Assembly (NCBI RefSeq): GCF_009827315.1
Contig: NZ_WTYF01000004.1
Span: 2,229,369 to 2,293,368, forward strand
DNA length: 64,000 nt
Direction: 5' to 3'
From: Qipengyuania gaetbuli
GTDB lineage: Bacteria; Pseudomonadota; Alphaproteobacteria; Sphingomonadales; Sphingomonadaceae
In this document: positions 54,925 through 63,500 of the stretch, one piece after another
Layout of the letters: each line of letters starts with the position of its first letter
Numbering within the stretch: the stretch's first letter is position 1
Notes under the pieces: model-generated
Database searches by the model: none
Seen by the model: only the letters and a program-made list of their open reading frames with translations
What the model was told of the DNA's origin: nothing
Position numbers and translations under genes: made by a program

Positions 54925-55959
54925 GTGATCCCGCCTCGCAACATCTACTACATGCTCCTCTACGCCTGGGGGCACTTTCGGCCGAGCGAACTCGAGTTGG
55001 TTGGGCGCGATGAAAGTCCAAACCTGCCGACTCTGCTAGCGCGAGTCCTCGACGCGAACGTCCACCGCCTGCTGCGCAGAGGCCTAGACCGCGGTTACCT
55101 CAGCCAGGTGGAAGAGGGGCGCTCGGTTCGTGGACGAATTCAGGTCAGCGACATCGCGAAGCGACAGACAGTGAGGCTGCGCGGGACGGCCATCTACGAG
55201 TACGATGAACTCTCCCCCGACGTCCTGCACAACCAGATCATTTACGAGACTTTGCTGCGGCTGGCACGGTCGGAAGGAGTGGAGCAGAAAACTAGGCATG
55301 AGGTCGGCCTGACAGCTCGGCGCTTTCGAGACGTTTCTCGGGTCCATCTGACTCAGGGCATTTTTCGCCGGGTGGTGCTGTCGCGGAACACCTCCCAGTA
55401 CGCACTTCTTATGCATATCTGCGAGCTTCTCTTCCATGAGCTCATGCCGGATCCGGAAGGCAGCCAAACCCAGTTCAAGGGTATTCAAGATGACAAGACG
55501 CGCATGGAAGCACTCTTTGAGGAGTTCTTACGGGCGTTTTACCGCGCGCACCTCGCAGGACGAGAGGTAGTAGCCAAGGAGTATACTTGGGCCGCAGGGC
55601 CGCAAGATGCGCCTGGGCTAGCGCTGCTACCGAAAATGCGAACAGACATCACGGTACGTTCGCCGCAGGAAACACTTACAATCGAAGCGAAGTTCAATCG
55701 TAAGGTCCTGGTCCCGTCGCAACACGGAGGCGAGAAGCTGCGGTCCGGCCATCTCTATCAGCTCCACGCGTACCTTTCGCATGCTGCACATTACCAGGCA
55801 GCCGCTGCCCATCGGGGTCTACTGCTTTACGCTCAGCGCGAGCAGCCGATAGACAGTCAGCTAACGATATTCGGCCGCCCTGTCCGTGTCGCGACCATCG
55901 ACCTTGGTCAGGAGTGGCAGGTGATCCATGCACGATTGCTCAAACTCGCGGAGATCTAG
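54925..55959 (+). CDS. mcrC: McrC-like nuclease subunit
   Basis: 344 aa from GTG 54925. The N-terminal half has NIYYMLLYAWG and a Y-rich scaffold that contacts McrB. The C-terminal nuclease has MRTDITVRS with Asp and LTIEAKFNRK with Glu-x-Lys, the PD-(D/E)XK active site of McrC. It cleaves when McrB delivers modified DNA. The next gene follows after 6 bases. Confidence 0.9.
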   Translation: MIPPRNIYYMLLYAWGHFRPSELELVGRDESPNLPTLLARVLDANVHRLLRRGLDRGYLSQVEEGRSVRGRIQVSDIAKRQTVRLRGTAIYEYDELSPDVLHNQIIYETLLRLARSEGVEQKTRHEVGLTARRFRDVSRVHLTQGIFRRVVLSRNTSQYALLMHICELLFHELMPDPEGSQTQFKGIQDDKTRMEALFEEFLRAFYRAHLAGREVVAKEYTWAAGPQDAPGLALLPKMRTDITVRSPQETLTIEAKFNRKVLVPSQHGGEKLRSGHLYQLHAYLSHAAHYQAAAAHRGLLLYAQREQPIDSQLTIFGRPVRVATIDLGQEWQVIHARLLKLAEI

Positions 55960-55965
55960 GACAGC

Positions 55966-57183
55966 ATGAGCAGGCAGCACACCAAACCCATTCTAGTCTC
56001 GGCGGATGGTGAGACCTCGAGCCCTCTCGTGCAGCTCACCTACGGTCCATCACCGGAAAGTGTCAGCGAGGCTTGGATACAGGAGCTTGTGCACCGACAC
56101 CCCTCTTGTCTGCCCATTGAGGAGGTGGACTCGGTTTTCGCCAACCCAGTTTCGATCTGCTGCGAACTGAACACGCCCGCAGGCCCGATCGACAACTTTC
56201 TGGTTACGCCGTCAGGACTTCCAGTGCTCGTGGAATGTAAGCTCTGGCGCAATCCGGAGGGGCGTCGCGAGGTCGTCGGTCAAATCTTGGATTATGCGAA
56301 GGAGTTGGCCTTATGGACCTCTTCCGACCTGCAAAGAGAAGTTGCTCGGCGGGTTGGCGGCGAGGGCAATCCGATCCTCCGTCTTCTTCGCGAGGCGGGA
56401 CACGAGATCGATGAAGTGGCATTTAACGATGCGCTCACGGCCAACCTACGACGCGGCCGATTTCTGCTACTAATTGTTGGGGACGGTATTCGTGAGGGAA
56501 CTGAAGCGATCGCCGGTTACCTCCAGAGCCATCTCGGCCTTCATTTTTCGATGGGGCTCGTTGAGATGCCGATCTTCACTCTGCCCGATCAGTCGAGATT
56601 GGTTGCGCCTCGCATCCTCGCGAGAACGTCGATTATTTCACGAAATGTAGTCTCGCTCCCTGACGGATTTGCCCTGCAGGAAGAAAGTGCAGAGGAGACG
56701 AGCGAAGATCGACAAGTCTCCGAGCTGTCGAACGAACGCCAGCAGTTTTGGTCCGAGTTCTTGACCGGCCTTCGCCTCGACGATCCGGAGCAACCAATCC
56801 CTAAGCCCTCAAAGCAAGGTTACCTGGCTTTCATGTTGCCCGCTCCGAGCGGAAGCAGTTGGATTACGGTGTGGCGCGAAGTGGCGACTGGGGAAGTTGG
56901 CCTGACCCTTGGCTGGTCGAGAGGTTATCTGGGAGAAGATGCCGGACAAGCCCTTGTGGGTGAGTGGGAGACCCTGCAACCGCAATTGGGAGGGGACGCT
57001 ACTTTGGCGGAGATCCGGGACCGACTCACGATCACGGAAAGGTACAAGGCGGGCGACTTGGCGGACCCAAGCGTTAGAGGACGCGCCTTCGCCTGGTTGC
57101 GTGAACGCGTGAACGAGTGGATCAATGTATTACGACCGGAGGTCAGGTCTCTGGTTGCCGAACTGGTCGGAGACCCGAACTAG
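55966..57183 (+). CDS. PD-(D/E)XK nuclease-like protein with DUF4268-like tail
   Basis: 405 aa. The nuclease-like part (about 70-140) has GPIDNFLVTPSG with Asp and PVLVECKLWRNPEGRREVVGQ with Glu-x-Lys plus a basic Gln helix (QILDYAKEL), as in the NucS/RecB-like core. The C-terminal region (about 255-400) resembles DUF4268 (FWSEFLTGLRL, PSKQGYLAFMLP). It lies 6 bases after mcrC and is probably part of its transcript. It may be an accessory nuclease. Confidence 0.68.
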   Translation: MSRQHTKPILVSADGETSSPLVQLTYGPSPESVSEAWIQELVHRHPSCLPIEEVDSVFANPVSICCELNTPAGPIDNFLVTPSGLPVLVECKLWRNPEGRREVVGQILDYAKELALWTSSDLQREVARRVGGEGNPILRLLREAGHEIDEVAFNDALTANLRRGRFLLLIVGDGIREGTEAIAGYLQSHLGLHFSMGLVEMPIFTLPDQSRLVAPRILARTSIISRNVVSLPDGFALQEESAEETSEDRQVSELSNERQQFWSEFLTGLRLDDPEQPIPKPSKQGYLAFMLPAPSGSSWITVWREVATGEVGLTLGWSRGYLGEDAGQALVGEWETLQPQLGGDATLAEIRDRLTITERYKAGDLADPSVRGRAFAWLRERVNEWINVLRPEVRSLVAELVGDPN

Positions 57184-57857
57184 CGTCCGCGATAGGGCTC
57201 GCAAGCGATCCCATCGTTGTCACCATCCAGACCGCTTCTGTACCCGGGCTGCCCACGATAGATTGGCGCGCGACCAGCCGCTCGGGCCTCCCTGCAACTC
57301 CGAAAGTAGAGTCCGCCGCCAGTTGCTTGGTCATAGCGTACGCCTGGTGCGGTTGGGCGCTTATAGACCTGCGGGGCGCTTTGCGGGTTGGCCGCCCGGA
57401 AGTCTGCTGGCAGTTGGAACTCGCTGCTCCACAGCCCGACCTTTGCCTGCTTTGCAGAGGCTTCACTGGCGAGATAGGCATCGCTGAACTCGGAAAGTGC
57501 TATCGCCATACCGCTGCGCACTAGAGCTTGCGCGGGATCGACGCGACCGGCTTTGCAGGTGGCGACCAAACGGCCGTACACGTCGATGTCACGCTGTTCG
57601 CAGGTCACCAACTTTCCATCCACGAGGCCTGCCAACATAGCTTTGGCCTCAGCGCCACAGGCCCAAGCCTCGCCGTTCCGCTGACACGCTTGGGTGCCCT
57701 CGGGCGCATCAATGCCGTGAAGGCGAATTCGCGCGCCTGTCATCTCAAGAGAGTCGCCGTCAACGGCGATAGCCGTACCGGTGAAGACCTGCGCGCTGGC
57801 AGCTGAAGGGAACTGAAGGGCAGCGAAAAGCAGAAGCCAGCGCATAGCGAAATTCAT
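57180..57857 (-). CDS. Secreted thermonuclease with Excalibur domain
   Basis: 225 aa. Signal peptide to about residue 22 (LLLFAALQFPSAASAQ). The SNase core has AVDGDSLEMTGARIRLHGIDAPE, CQRNGEAWACGAEA and DVYGRLVATC, with the catalytic Arg and acidic residues. The C-terminal Excalibur motif SGLDGDNDGIACE (D-x-D-x-D-G-x-x-C-E) binds calcium. It is probably an exported nuclease. It overlaps the last bases of the opposite PD-(D/E)XK gene. Confidence 0.87.
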   Translation of the reverse strand: MNFAMRWLLLFAALQFPSAASAQVFTGTAIAVDGDSLEMTGARIRLHGIDAPEGTQACQRNGEAWACGAEAKAMLAGLVDGKLVTCEQRDIDVYGRLVATCKAGRVDPAQALVRSGMAIALSEFSDAYLASEASAKQAKVGLWSSEFQLPADFRAANPQSAPQVYKRPTAPGVRYDQATGGGLYFRSCREARAAGRAPIYRGQPGYRSGLDGDNDGIACEPYRGR

Positions 57858-57958
57858 CCAGGGAAAGCTCCGAGTGCGATAGCGAGGGGACGCGGGGTCT
57901 TTACAGGGACTTGCGTCCCCTCGCGGGCAGCATTCTTACGCGCCACCACATCAGGTCA

Positions 57959-58654
57959 TCAGTTGCCACGGGTCTTAATTTTAACCTCGGCAGGTGGACG
58001 ATTGGCTTCAGCTTCGGCAGCCGCCTCCTGAACGCGAGCTTCTTCAGCTGCAGCAGCCTCGGGCGAGCCAGGCATGTAACCGGCCGTCACTGGCTTGGGA
58101 GTGATTGAAGCACCGGCAGGCAGGGCCACAGGTAGGTCGCTTTCGAGGGTGGCCGTCAGTTCGCGATCCTTGGGGATCACGCCGCTCTTGCCAGTAATAA
58201 AGCCAGCAAAGACGCCGGCCAAGATCACGCCACCCACGGTTGCGAGCGTGGCGCCGTCGCCTTCCTGTCGATAGGTTCCGTCGATGTTGATCCGACGGCC
58301 GCCCATCTCGAGATATTCAAGCTCGATATCCATCTTACCCGACTTGCCAAAAGCGCCTCTGCTGGTCAGCCAAGTGATGCGGCCGACAGCCTTGGTGCCT
58401 TGCGGGATGACCACATACTCGCCAAGCATGACTGGTGCAGCGACGTTAAGGCCAAACTGGTCGCCTTCTTCCCACCCTTTCCCCTTGGTGGTGACGGTTT
58501 CGCTCATTTTCAGCGGGATTTCCGTTCCGGCTGGAAGGACGAATGCTGGCTGCTCGGCGACGCGTACGGCTTGAACGGGAAGCGGAGCCTCCTGCGCAAG
58601 TGCGGGCACGGATAGGAAAGCGACCGGAATGGCCGCGAAAAGCGTCTTATGCAT
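57959..58654 (-). CDS. Secreted protein, unknown function
   Basis: 231 aa from ATG 58654. Signal peptide (KTLFAAIPVAFLSVPALAQ). A beta-rich middle part has LPAGTEIPLKMSETVTTKG and VIPQGTKAVGRITWL, resembling TrbI/VirB10-like or capping segments of envelope proteins. GVILAGVFAGFITGKSG is a hydrophobic stretch. The C-terminus is an Ala/Glu-rich helix. No function can be named. Confidence 0.7.
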   Translation of the reverse strand: MHKTLFAAIPVAFLSVPALAQEAPLPVQAVRVAEQPAFVLPAGTEIPLKMSETVTTKGKGWEEGDQFGLNVAAPVMLGEYVVIPQGTKAVGRITWLTSRGAFGKSGKMDIELEYLEMGGRRINIDGTYRQEGDGATLATVGGVILAGVFAGFITGKSGVIPKDRELTATLESDLPVALPAGASITPKPVTAGYMPGSPEAAAAEEARVQEAAAEAEANRPPAEVKIKTRGN

Positions 58655-58949
58655 GGTGTAACCCCCTGTTTGCTGCCCAATAATAGCGGGCCTGCAGTGC
58701 CGAGAGTGCAAAGAAACGGAGCGAAAATCTAGTTAATTCTTGAGAACGCGTCCGAGTAAGGCAGCGAAGGATAGGGCGGCATTATACGTCAACATTTGTT
58801 AAACTGGCTATTGGCTTGAAATTACCATTACACTGCTCATCATACCCCCCGTGGGAGGCTGCCGGACAAAAAGCATCATGCGAGCGCGCAAGTTTCTCAA
58901 ACGTTACCCCAACTCTTGGGGCCCAGAACTGACGAGTCACTGCATAAAG
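58655..58949. other. Non-coding stretch upstream of the secreted protein
   Basis: Together with the hairpin at 58950 this is about 337 bases without a convincing gene. The part near 58655-58740 must hold the leftward promoter of the secreted-protein gene. I see no other recognisable element. Confidence 0.5.
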
Positions 58950-58986
58950 CCACGGCGGCAAGCCTCTCCTTCTCGCCGCCGTGGAC
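58950..58986 (-). terminator. Hairpin after outer-membrane protein gene
   Basis: CCACGGCGGC (58950-58959) and GCCGCCGTGG (58975-58984) form a perfect 10-base stem directly after the stop of the leftward outer membrane protein gene. The T-run on the minus strand is weak. Confidence 0.6.
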
Positions 58987-58991
58987 AGTTA

Positions 58992-59678
58992 TCAGAAGCG
59001 GAAACCGACGCCGGCAACCACCTGGTGCCTCTCAAGATCCACGAACTCTAGGGCATCGCCAAAGTCGAGCGTGTCGCCCTGGTATTCGACTTCGCCCTCG
59101 GAATAGTCCGTGTAGCGGTATTCGATCTTGGCATATGCGCTGTTGCTCAGCTTCTGTTCGACACCTGCGCCGAAGCGGAAGCCCGAGAAATTGAGGTCAG
59201 CGCTGTCAGATCCGGCCACGCCATCAACCGTACCCGTTGCATCGAGATCGACCGTCGTCCAAGCATAGCCCACCTTGCCGTAGAAAGCGGTACTTTCGCT
59301 GGCCCAGACACCGAGACGACCGCCGAGGTACCAGTTGAAACCATCGCTAAGACTGATCGTGCCGTCGTAAATCGAACCGTCCACGTCGAAATCTTCGACC
59401 GTTTCTTTTTCGCCCGTGGTCGAGCTCGAAACCTCGGCTTCCACACCGACCATTACAGGGCCCGCAGGAAGGTCATATCCGACTGCAGCGCCGTAGAAGA
59501 TGCCGCTATCGTTGCCCTCGAAATCCGTATCTTCATCTAGGCTGAGATCGACGCGGTCCCAGCCGGCGAGTGCCTCGACGCGAAATCCCCCATTGTTCAC
59601 TTGGTCATCCTGGGCCGCAGCCGAAGTTCCCATGGCGCTGGCCGCCAACATTGCAGCTGATGCAAGAGTATATTTCAT
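58992..59678 (-). CDS. Outer membrane beta-barrel protein (porin-like)
   Basis: 228 aa. Signal peptide (AAMLAASAMGTSAAAQ). Eight amphipathic strands typical of OmpA/opacity-type barrels, with FYGAAVGYDLP, WYLGGRLGVWAS, YGKVGYAW, FRFGAGVEQKLS and KIEYRYTDYSEGE, ending in an aromatic residue (VGFRF) as required for Bam recognition. Surface role unknown. The 298-base region upstream (59679-59976) holds its promoter. Confidence 0.88.
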   Translation of the reverse strand: MKYTLASAAMLAASAMGTSAAAQDDQVNNGGFRVEALAGWDRVDLSLDEDTDFEGNDSGIFYGAAVGYDLPAGPVMVGVEAEVSSSTTGEKETVEDFDVDGSIYDGTISLSDGFNWYLGGRLGVWASESTAFYGKVGYAWTTVDLDATGTVDGVAGSDSADLNFSGFRFGAGVEQKLSNSAYAKIEYRYTDYSEGEVEYQGDTLDFGDALEFVDLERHQVVAGVGFRF

Positions 59679-59976
59679 TTTTATTGCCCTCTTATCGCTT
59701 CATCAATGAAGCTCGAGGCAGGTAATTCTTCTACTTTTTGCTTTAAAGTAGAAATCCGACAAAGGTGGGTGAGAGTTTAGGCGGTTGGGAGCGGCTCGGG
59801 TGATGCTTTCTTCACGCCGCCGGCGAAACAGGTCACATCACCTGGTCTGGAACTCAGGGGCAAACTGATAATGCGGTTTATGTGAAGCGCTGCCGTCAAA
59901 CAGCGAAGGGCTGCTTTCATATCGAGGCACGTCAAAAACTGCCCTTCCGCTTACGACCCGATAGCGGACACGATGC

Positions 59977-60360
59977 TTACGACATCCACCAGACAACCGC
60001 GGCTACGCCGATGGCAAGAATCCACAGCAACTCAGTCCAGTGTCCCACTGGCACCCAGTGTCCATCCTCTACGATAAGACCGCTTTTCAAATCGATGCGC
60101 TTTGGGTCCATGCCAGTCTCGCGACACAGAGCTTCTTTGAAATGGCTCCACGTCTCCGGTCGCTCTGCAGCCCCATCAGGCAACTGCTTGAGAAGCGCCT
60201 TCCAGACATCACCAACCGTCGTCCACTCGTCTGCGCTTGAATAATCGAGCTCTACTCCAAACGCTTCCTCGACATCGTATAACGCGGTGATTTCGTCGCC
60301 GTCTCCGCCAAGTCCGACATTGCCGCGTTCATTGTTCATGTCGAGAACCTTCACCGTCAT
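59977..60360 (-). CDS. ACP-like small protein with C-terminal membrane helix
   Basis: 127 aa. The N-terminal region (ALYDVEEAFGVELDYSSADEWTTVGDVWKAL) matches the second half of acyl carrier protein folds, but the phosphopantetheine Ser of a D-S-L motif is not visible. A C-terminal membrane helix (WTELLWILAIGVAAVVWWM) follows. Similar DUF1493-like proteins have unknown roles. It is the last gene before the right att copy. Confidence 0.6.
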   Translation of the reverse strand: MTVKVLDMNNERGNVGLGGDGDEITALYDVEEAFGVELDYSSADEWTTVGDVWKALLKQLPDGAAERPETWSHFKEALCRETGMDPKRIDLKSGLIVEDGHWVPVGHWTELLWILAIGVAAVVWWMS

Positions 60361-60640
60361 GGGTTACGTGTCAACGACCGCTTTCCACCCCAAAGGCGGC
60401 CGTTATTGTGACTTCCCAACGGAGCCGAAAGAAGACCTCCAGTTCGGTCCGCGCAGTGACAAAAGTGGGAGAGGGTGGGGCGCATAAGTGCAAACGATTG
60501 GGTCAAGGCGCTTTCACCTGATTGAATTTACGCCTTGCTTGGAAGGTAATTTGGGAACGAGGTGGGTCGACGAGCATGAGCGGGATGCAGCTGCGTATAA
60601 GTTGCTGTAATCCATGGCTCGTTTGCGGCTTATCACAGGT
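60361..60640. other. Non-coding right end of island
   Basis: 280 bases between the ACP-like gene and attR. No gene or clear repeat is visible. Confidence 0.5.
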
Positions 60641-60685
60641 TTTCGTAATGATGGGGTCAGGTGTTCGAGTCACCTAAGCGGCACC
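60641..60685 (+). repeat. attR: displaced tRNA-Thr 3' half
   Basis: 45 bases equal to the tRNA-Thr anticodon loop to CCA, except one C-G to G-C swap in the T-stem (AGGTG/CACCT here, ACGTG/CACGT at the left end). The 5' half of the tRNA is missing, so it is not a tRNA gene. The compensatory pair shows it came from a once-functional tRNA. Confidence 0.85.
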
Positions 60686-60912
60686 ACCCCTTTCAGTAGT
60701 CAAATCCAGAGCGATAAGCGGAACGGCTGTTCGGCTGGTCGCTCGTTTGGGTCCTATTTGGGGCGCTCCGGAAGGGGAAACGGGTCGGACCCATGGTAAT
60801 CCCACTAAATTCCGTTGGCGCGGCTTTGGTAAGGCTGAAGCACCTTTGAATGGCAGCTTTTCGGATTGTCGTTTGTAGGAACTAACGTCCGTTTGTGGGT
60901 GGTAAGCGGACG
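60686..60912. other. Flank resembling the inside of the left island end
   Basis: The first ~100 bases align without gaps with 30926-31030: TTTCAG, TGTTCGGCTGGTCGC and TTGGGTCC are shared. Beyond that the two diverge. There is no gene in this stretch. Confidence 0.6.
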
Positions 60913-62775
60913 TCAGTCTGGGCGAGAAAAGGGCTCTGGTTGCGTAACTTGGGCCGCTCGCCGTACTTCCTTTCGAAAGTCGTACTCCAAATCGTCATTT
61001 TCCGCGCAATCAGGCCAGATTTCATTCTCTGTCCAAAATTTTGCCAAGCCGAGTCTGGCGCAAAGATTTGCAAAACGAGGATCATATCGCACCTGAGGTG
61101 AAGGGTTCAGCAGAACTAAAAAGGATGCGTTGGATAGAAAATCTGGCGCGTTCCCACCAGCGGGCCCGATCGGTAGTTGCGAGATGAGGTCATGGCATTC
61201 CTTGGGCGATCCATAACGCGCGAGCCCGGAAGCACTCATCAAGTCGAAACAGTTCTTTGAAACGCACTGCTGACGGATTGCTTCGACAAGTTGAGCGTTC
61301 AAGCGCGGATCACGCTCAAGCTCCACCCTCGCAACCCTTGTAAGAAACTGTAGATCGCCAAACGGGTAACGGGCTTGCCGGGCCGGCTCTAGCAATTCCT
61401 CTACCAGTTCTCGATCGCCCAGTCGGGCGGCACATGACAAGAGGTTCGCCGCAATAAACCTGTTGTCAGGACAGGCCTGAAGGTCAGCAAGATTTATGGC
61501 AACCGCCTCTTCCAATCTTCCCGCGTAGTAGAGGCAAGCAGATAAAAATTCACCGCCGACATTCGCAATCGGATCCAGTTCGCGACATATTGAGGCATGC
61601 TCAATCGCCTCTTCGAAGCGGCCGATCAGGCAGCAAAACCAAGCTCGCATAAAATGATACTCGCTGGTGTTTCCCATGACCTCGCCCAGGGCCTTAAGTA
61701 GTGCAACCTGCCGCTCATAGTCGCCGTAGGGATGACAGAGTCGGTATTCCGCCCAGAGTGCATAGGCTTCCGCAGGGTCCAACTTCCTCGCCTTTGCAAC
61801 TGCCTGCTGAGCCTGCTCGGTCAGCGTTGGCCATTCCTCTGCAGGTCGGACCATCCGTAGGTGAGCGATCGATACTGCGAGTAGGCCCCATCCAGGCGCA
61901 TAGTCTGGAGCTTCTTGGGTCACTCGTTCCATCAATGCTATGGCGATAGACTGATGGTCATGGGCCGATGCAAGGCTCTTCGCCCGTAAGAACTGGTCGT
62001 AAAGGTACGGTGGAATGGCTTGGCTGGGCTGAGGAGTGAAACCACTTACTAAACTGGTCGCAATTGCTTCAGCAATCGCGACCTGGGTTTCAAACAGGTC
62101 ATTCAAGTCGCCATTGAATGAGTCGCTCCAGATCGTATCTCCACTGGTCCCTTCAAAGAGATGCGCCGTTATCCTGATTCGGTCTCCCTCACGGCGGACG
62201 GAACCATCGAGGACGTGTGTGGCTTTCAACTCCTCGCCTGCTCGCGCCTTGTCCGACCCTCTGAAAGTGAAACTGGATAGCTTGCTGATCGTGCGAACAT
62301 CCGAGCCGCGAATGATTTTTGAAAGGATCTCTTCGCTGACTCCGTCGACAAAATAGCTGAGATCTCCCTCGGGTGAGAGGTCATCGAATGGCAGCACCGC
62401 AAGTTTGGGCATTGTTCGTCCCGACGAAATCACCGAACCTGCGTTGTTATTGCAACTCTTTTTGGTGCTTGGTTCTAGACGGTAGCCCTTTCCGTAAACA
62501 GCCCGGATCATTCCATCCTTGCTATCTTCGCCCAAGGCGATCCTCAGCTCACGGATGACCGACGTCAGCGCTGCGTCGCTGACAGCCAATCCATTCCATA
62601 CATCGGCGAAAAGCTGATCCTTGCTGACCAATCGCCCGTCAGCTCGAAGCAGTGCGCAAAGGACATCGAATGCACGCCCCCCTAAGCGGATAGGTCCGCC
62701 GGGCCCGATCAGACGGCGGTCTTCGGGGTCGACGATAAATTCGCCGAACTGGATTGGGTGCGGCTCCTCTCCCAT
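60913..62775 (-). CDS. CadC-like winged-helix regulator with TPR region
   Basis: 620 aa from ATG 62775. The N-terminal trans_reg_C winged helix (about 5-100) has RLGGRAFDVLCALLRADG and IRAVYGKGYRL. The middle part has PKLAVLPFDDLSPEGDLSYF and GVSEEILSKI, typical of the adenylate cyclase-like/TolB_N domain in such regulators. The C-terminal ~300 residues form tetratricopeptide-type helices (EEWPTLTEQAQQAVAKARKLDP). No transmembrane helix is obvious, unlike E. coli CadC. It is divergent from the UrcA gene, which it may control. Confidence 0.8.
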   Translation of the reverse strand: MGEEPHPIQFGEFIVDPEDRRLIGPGGPIRLGGRAFDVLCALLRADGRLVSKDQLFADVWNGLAVSDAALTSVIRELRIALGEDSKDGMIRAVYGKGYRLEPSTKKSCNNNAGSVISSGRTMPKLAVLPFDDLSPEGDLSYFVDGVSEEILSKIIRGSDVRTISKLSSFTFRGSDKARAGEELKATHVLDGSVRREGDRIRITAHLFEGTSGDTIWSDSFNGDLNDLFETQVAIAEAIATSLVSGFTPQPSQAIPPYLYDQFLRAKSLASAHDHQSIAIALMERVTQEAPDYAPGWGLLAVSIAHLRMVRPAEEWPTLTEQAQQAVAKARKLDPAEAYALWAEYRLCHPYGDYERQVALLKALGEVMGNTSEYHFMRAWFCCLIGRFEEAIEHASICRELDPIANVGGEFLSACLYYAGRLEEAVAINLADLQACPDNRFIAANLLSCAARLGDRELVEELLEPARQARYPFGDLQFLTRVARVELERDPRLNAQLVEAIRQQCVSKNCFDLMSASGLARYGSPKECHDLISQLPIGPAGGNAPDFLSNASFLVLLNPSPQVRYDPRFANLCARLGLAKFWTENEIWPDCAENDDLEYDFRKEVRRAAQVTQPEPFSRPD

Positions 62776-62929
62776 CCAACGACCATAACACCACCGTCGC
62801 TGGTCCGAAAAAACATAATTCTGAAAAGATTCTGAGTCAGCGAATTCCCCCGTTTCGCTCAAGATATCAGTCCAGTTACACCTTAACACCTAGGCATCCA
62901 AACTCGCTTCTCAACCGAAGGGAAATGTC

Positions 62930-63250
62930 ATGCCTATCCTCTCTCGCTTCACCGCCGCTGCAGTTGCAGGATGCCTGCTTAGCGCCCCGCTGCAGGCTGG
63001 AGACACCCGTGCGAGCCTGCAGTACGATCCGAAGGAGCTTGCTACGCCAGAAGGAGCCGCAGCCGTGTACAAGCGGCTTCGTCTCAGTGCCAAACGTGCC
63101 TGCGAAGTTCCCTCGGCGATCCAGAAACGTCAGGAATTCGAGTGCCGCAGGGAAATCGAGGATGATCTCGTTGCCCAAGTGGACAGCCCCGTCATACTCG
63201 CAATCCATGAAAACGCCGAGCGGCAGTTGCGCATGGCTCAAGCCAACTGA
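62930..63250 (+). CDS. UrcA family protein
   Basis: 106 aa. Signal peptide (AAAVAGCLLSAPLQAG), then the UrcA pattern: SLQYDPKELATPEGAAAVYKRLRLSAKRAC, and a second Cys in QEFECRREI. The mature protein thus has a Cys pair that may form a disulphide. UrcA proteins are exported and of unknown function. GAAGGGAAA precedes the ATG. A terminator follows. Confidence 0.82.
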   Translation: MPILSRFTAAAVAGCLLSAPLQAGDTRASLQYDPKELATPEGAAAVYKRLRLSAKRACEVPSAIQKRQEFECRREIEDDLVAQVDSPVILAIHENAERQLRMAQAN

Positions 63251-63284
63251 ACGGCCCTCTCCGTACCGTCTTCGGCAACCTTGA

Positions 63285-63317
63285 GACCCGGCGGCTGCTG
63301 CTGCCGGGTCTTCTTTC
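63285..63317 (+). terminator. Terminator after UrcA gene
   Basis: GACCCGGC / GCCGGGTC stem with a 10-base loop followed by TTCTTTC. Placed 35 bases after the UrcA stop. Confidence 0.75.
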
Positions 63318-63500
63318 AGGCAAAGGTCGCATCGTCGTACATATGCGACTTGCAATGACGGGGATTGCTGCACTGAGCTGGAGAATGCTCACGTCCGCTT
63401 TCCACCCAGTTCGTGACTGATTTACCGAGCTAGCGATGTGCCAGGAGCGGTCATTCTGCGAACGACCCGATTGGGGACATTTCTGGGGCGCGCGTTAGCC

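Larger units (their letters stand above)
30881..60685. mobile_element. Genomic island in tRNA-Thr, about 29.8 kb, defence-rich
   Basis: Bounded by the tRNA-Thr 3' half at 30881-30925 and its copy at 60641-60685, exactly 29,760 bases apart. It contains a tyrosine recombinase, a VapE ATPase, a type I restriction system, a TerY-P triad, an McrBC cluster and many small unknown genes. Base composition falls in parts (hsdS and 37.4-40.0 kb are clearly AT-richer than the chromosome). The recombinase is 10 kb from the right end and 18.6 kb from the left, not at an edge, so the island may be composite. Confidence 0.85.

Noticed and set aside
59841..59976. Small rightward frames near the outer-membrane protein promoter
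   Set aside because: They lack ribosome sites and conserved sequence and overlap the ACP-like gene in antisense.
60641..60685. Second tRNA-Thr gene
   Set aside because: Only the anticodon loop to CCA part exists; no D-arm or 5' acceptor strand precedes it, so it is an att remnant.
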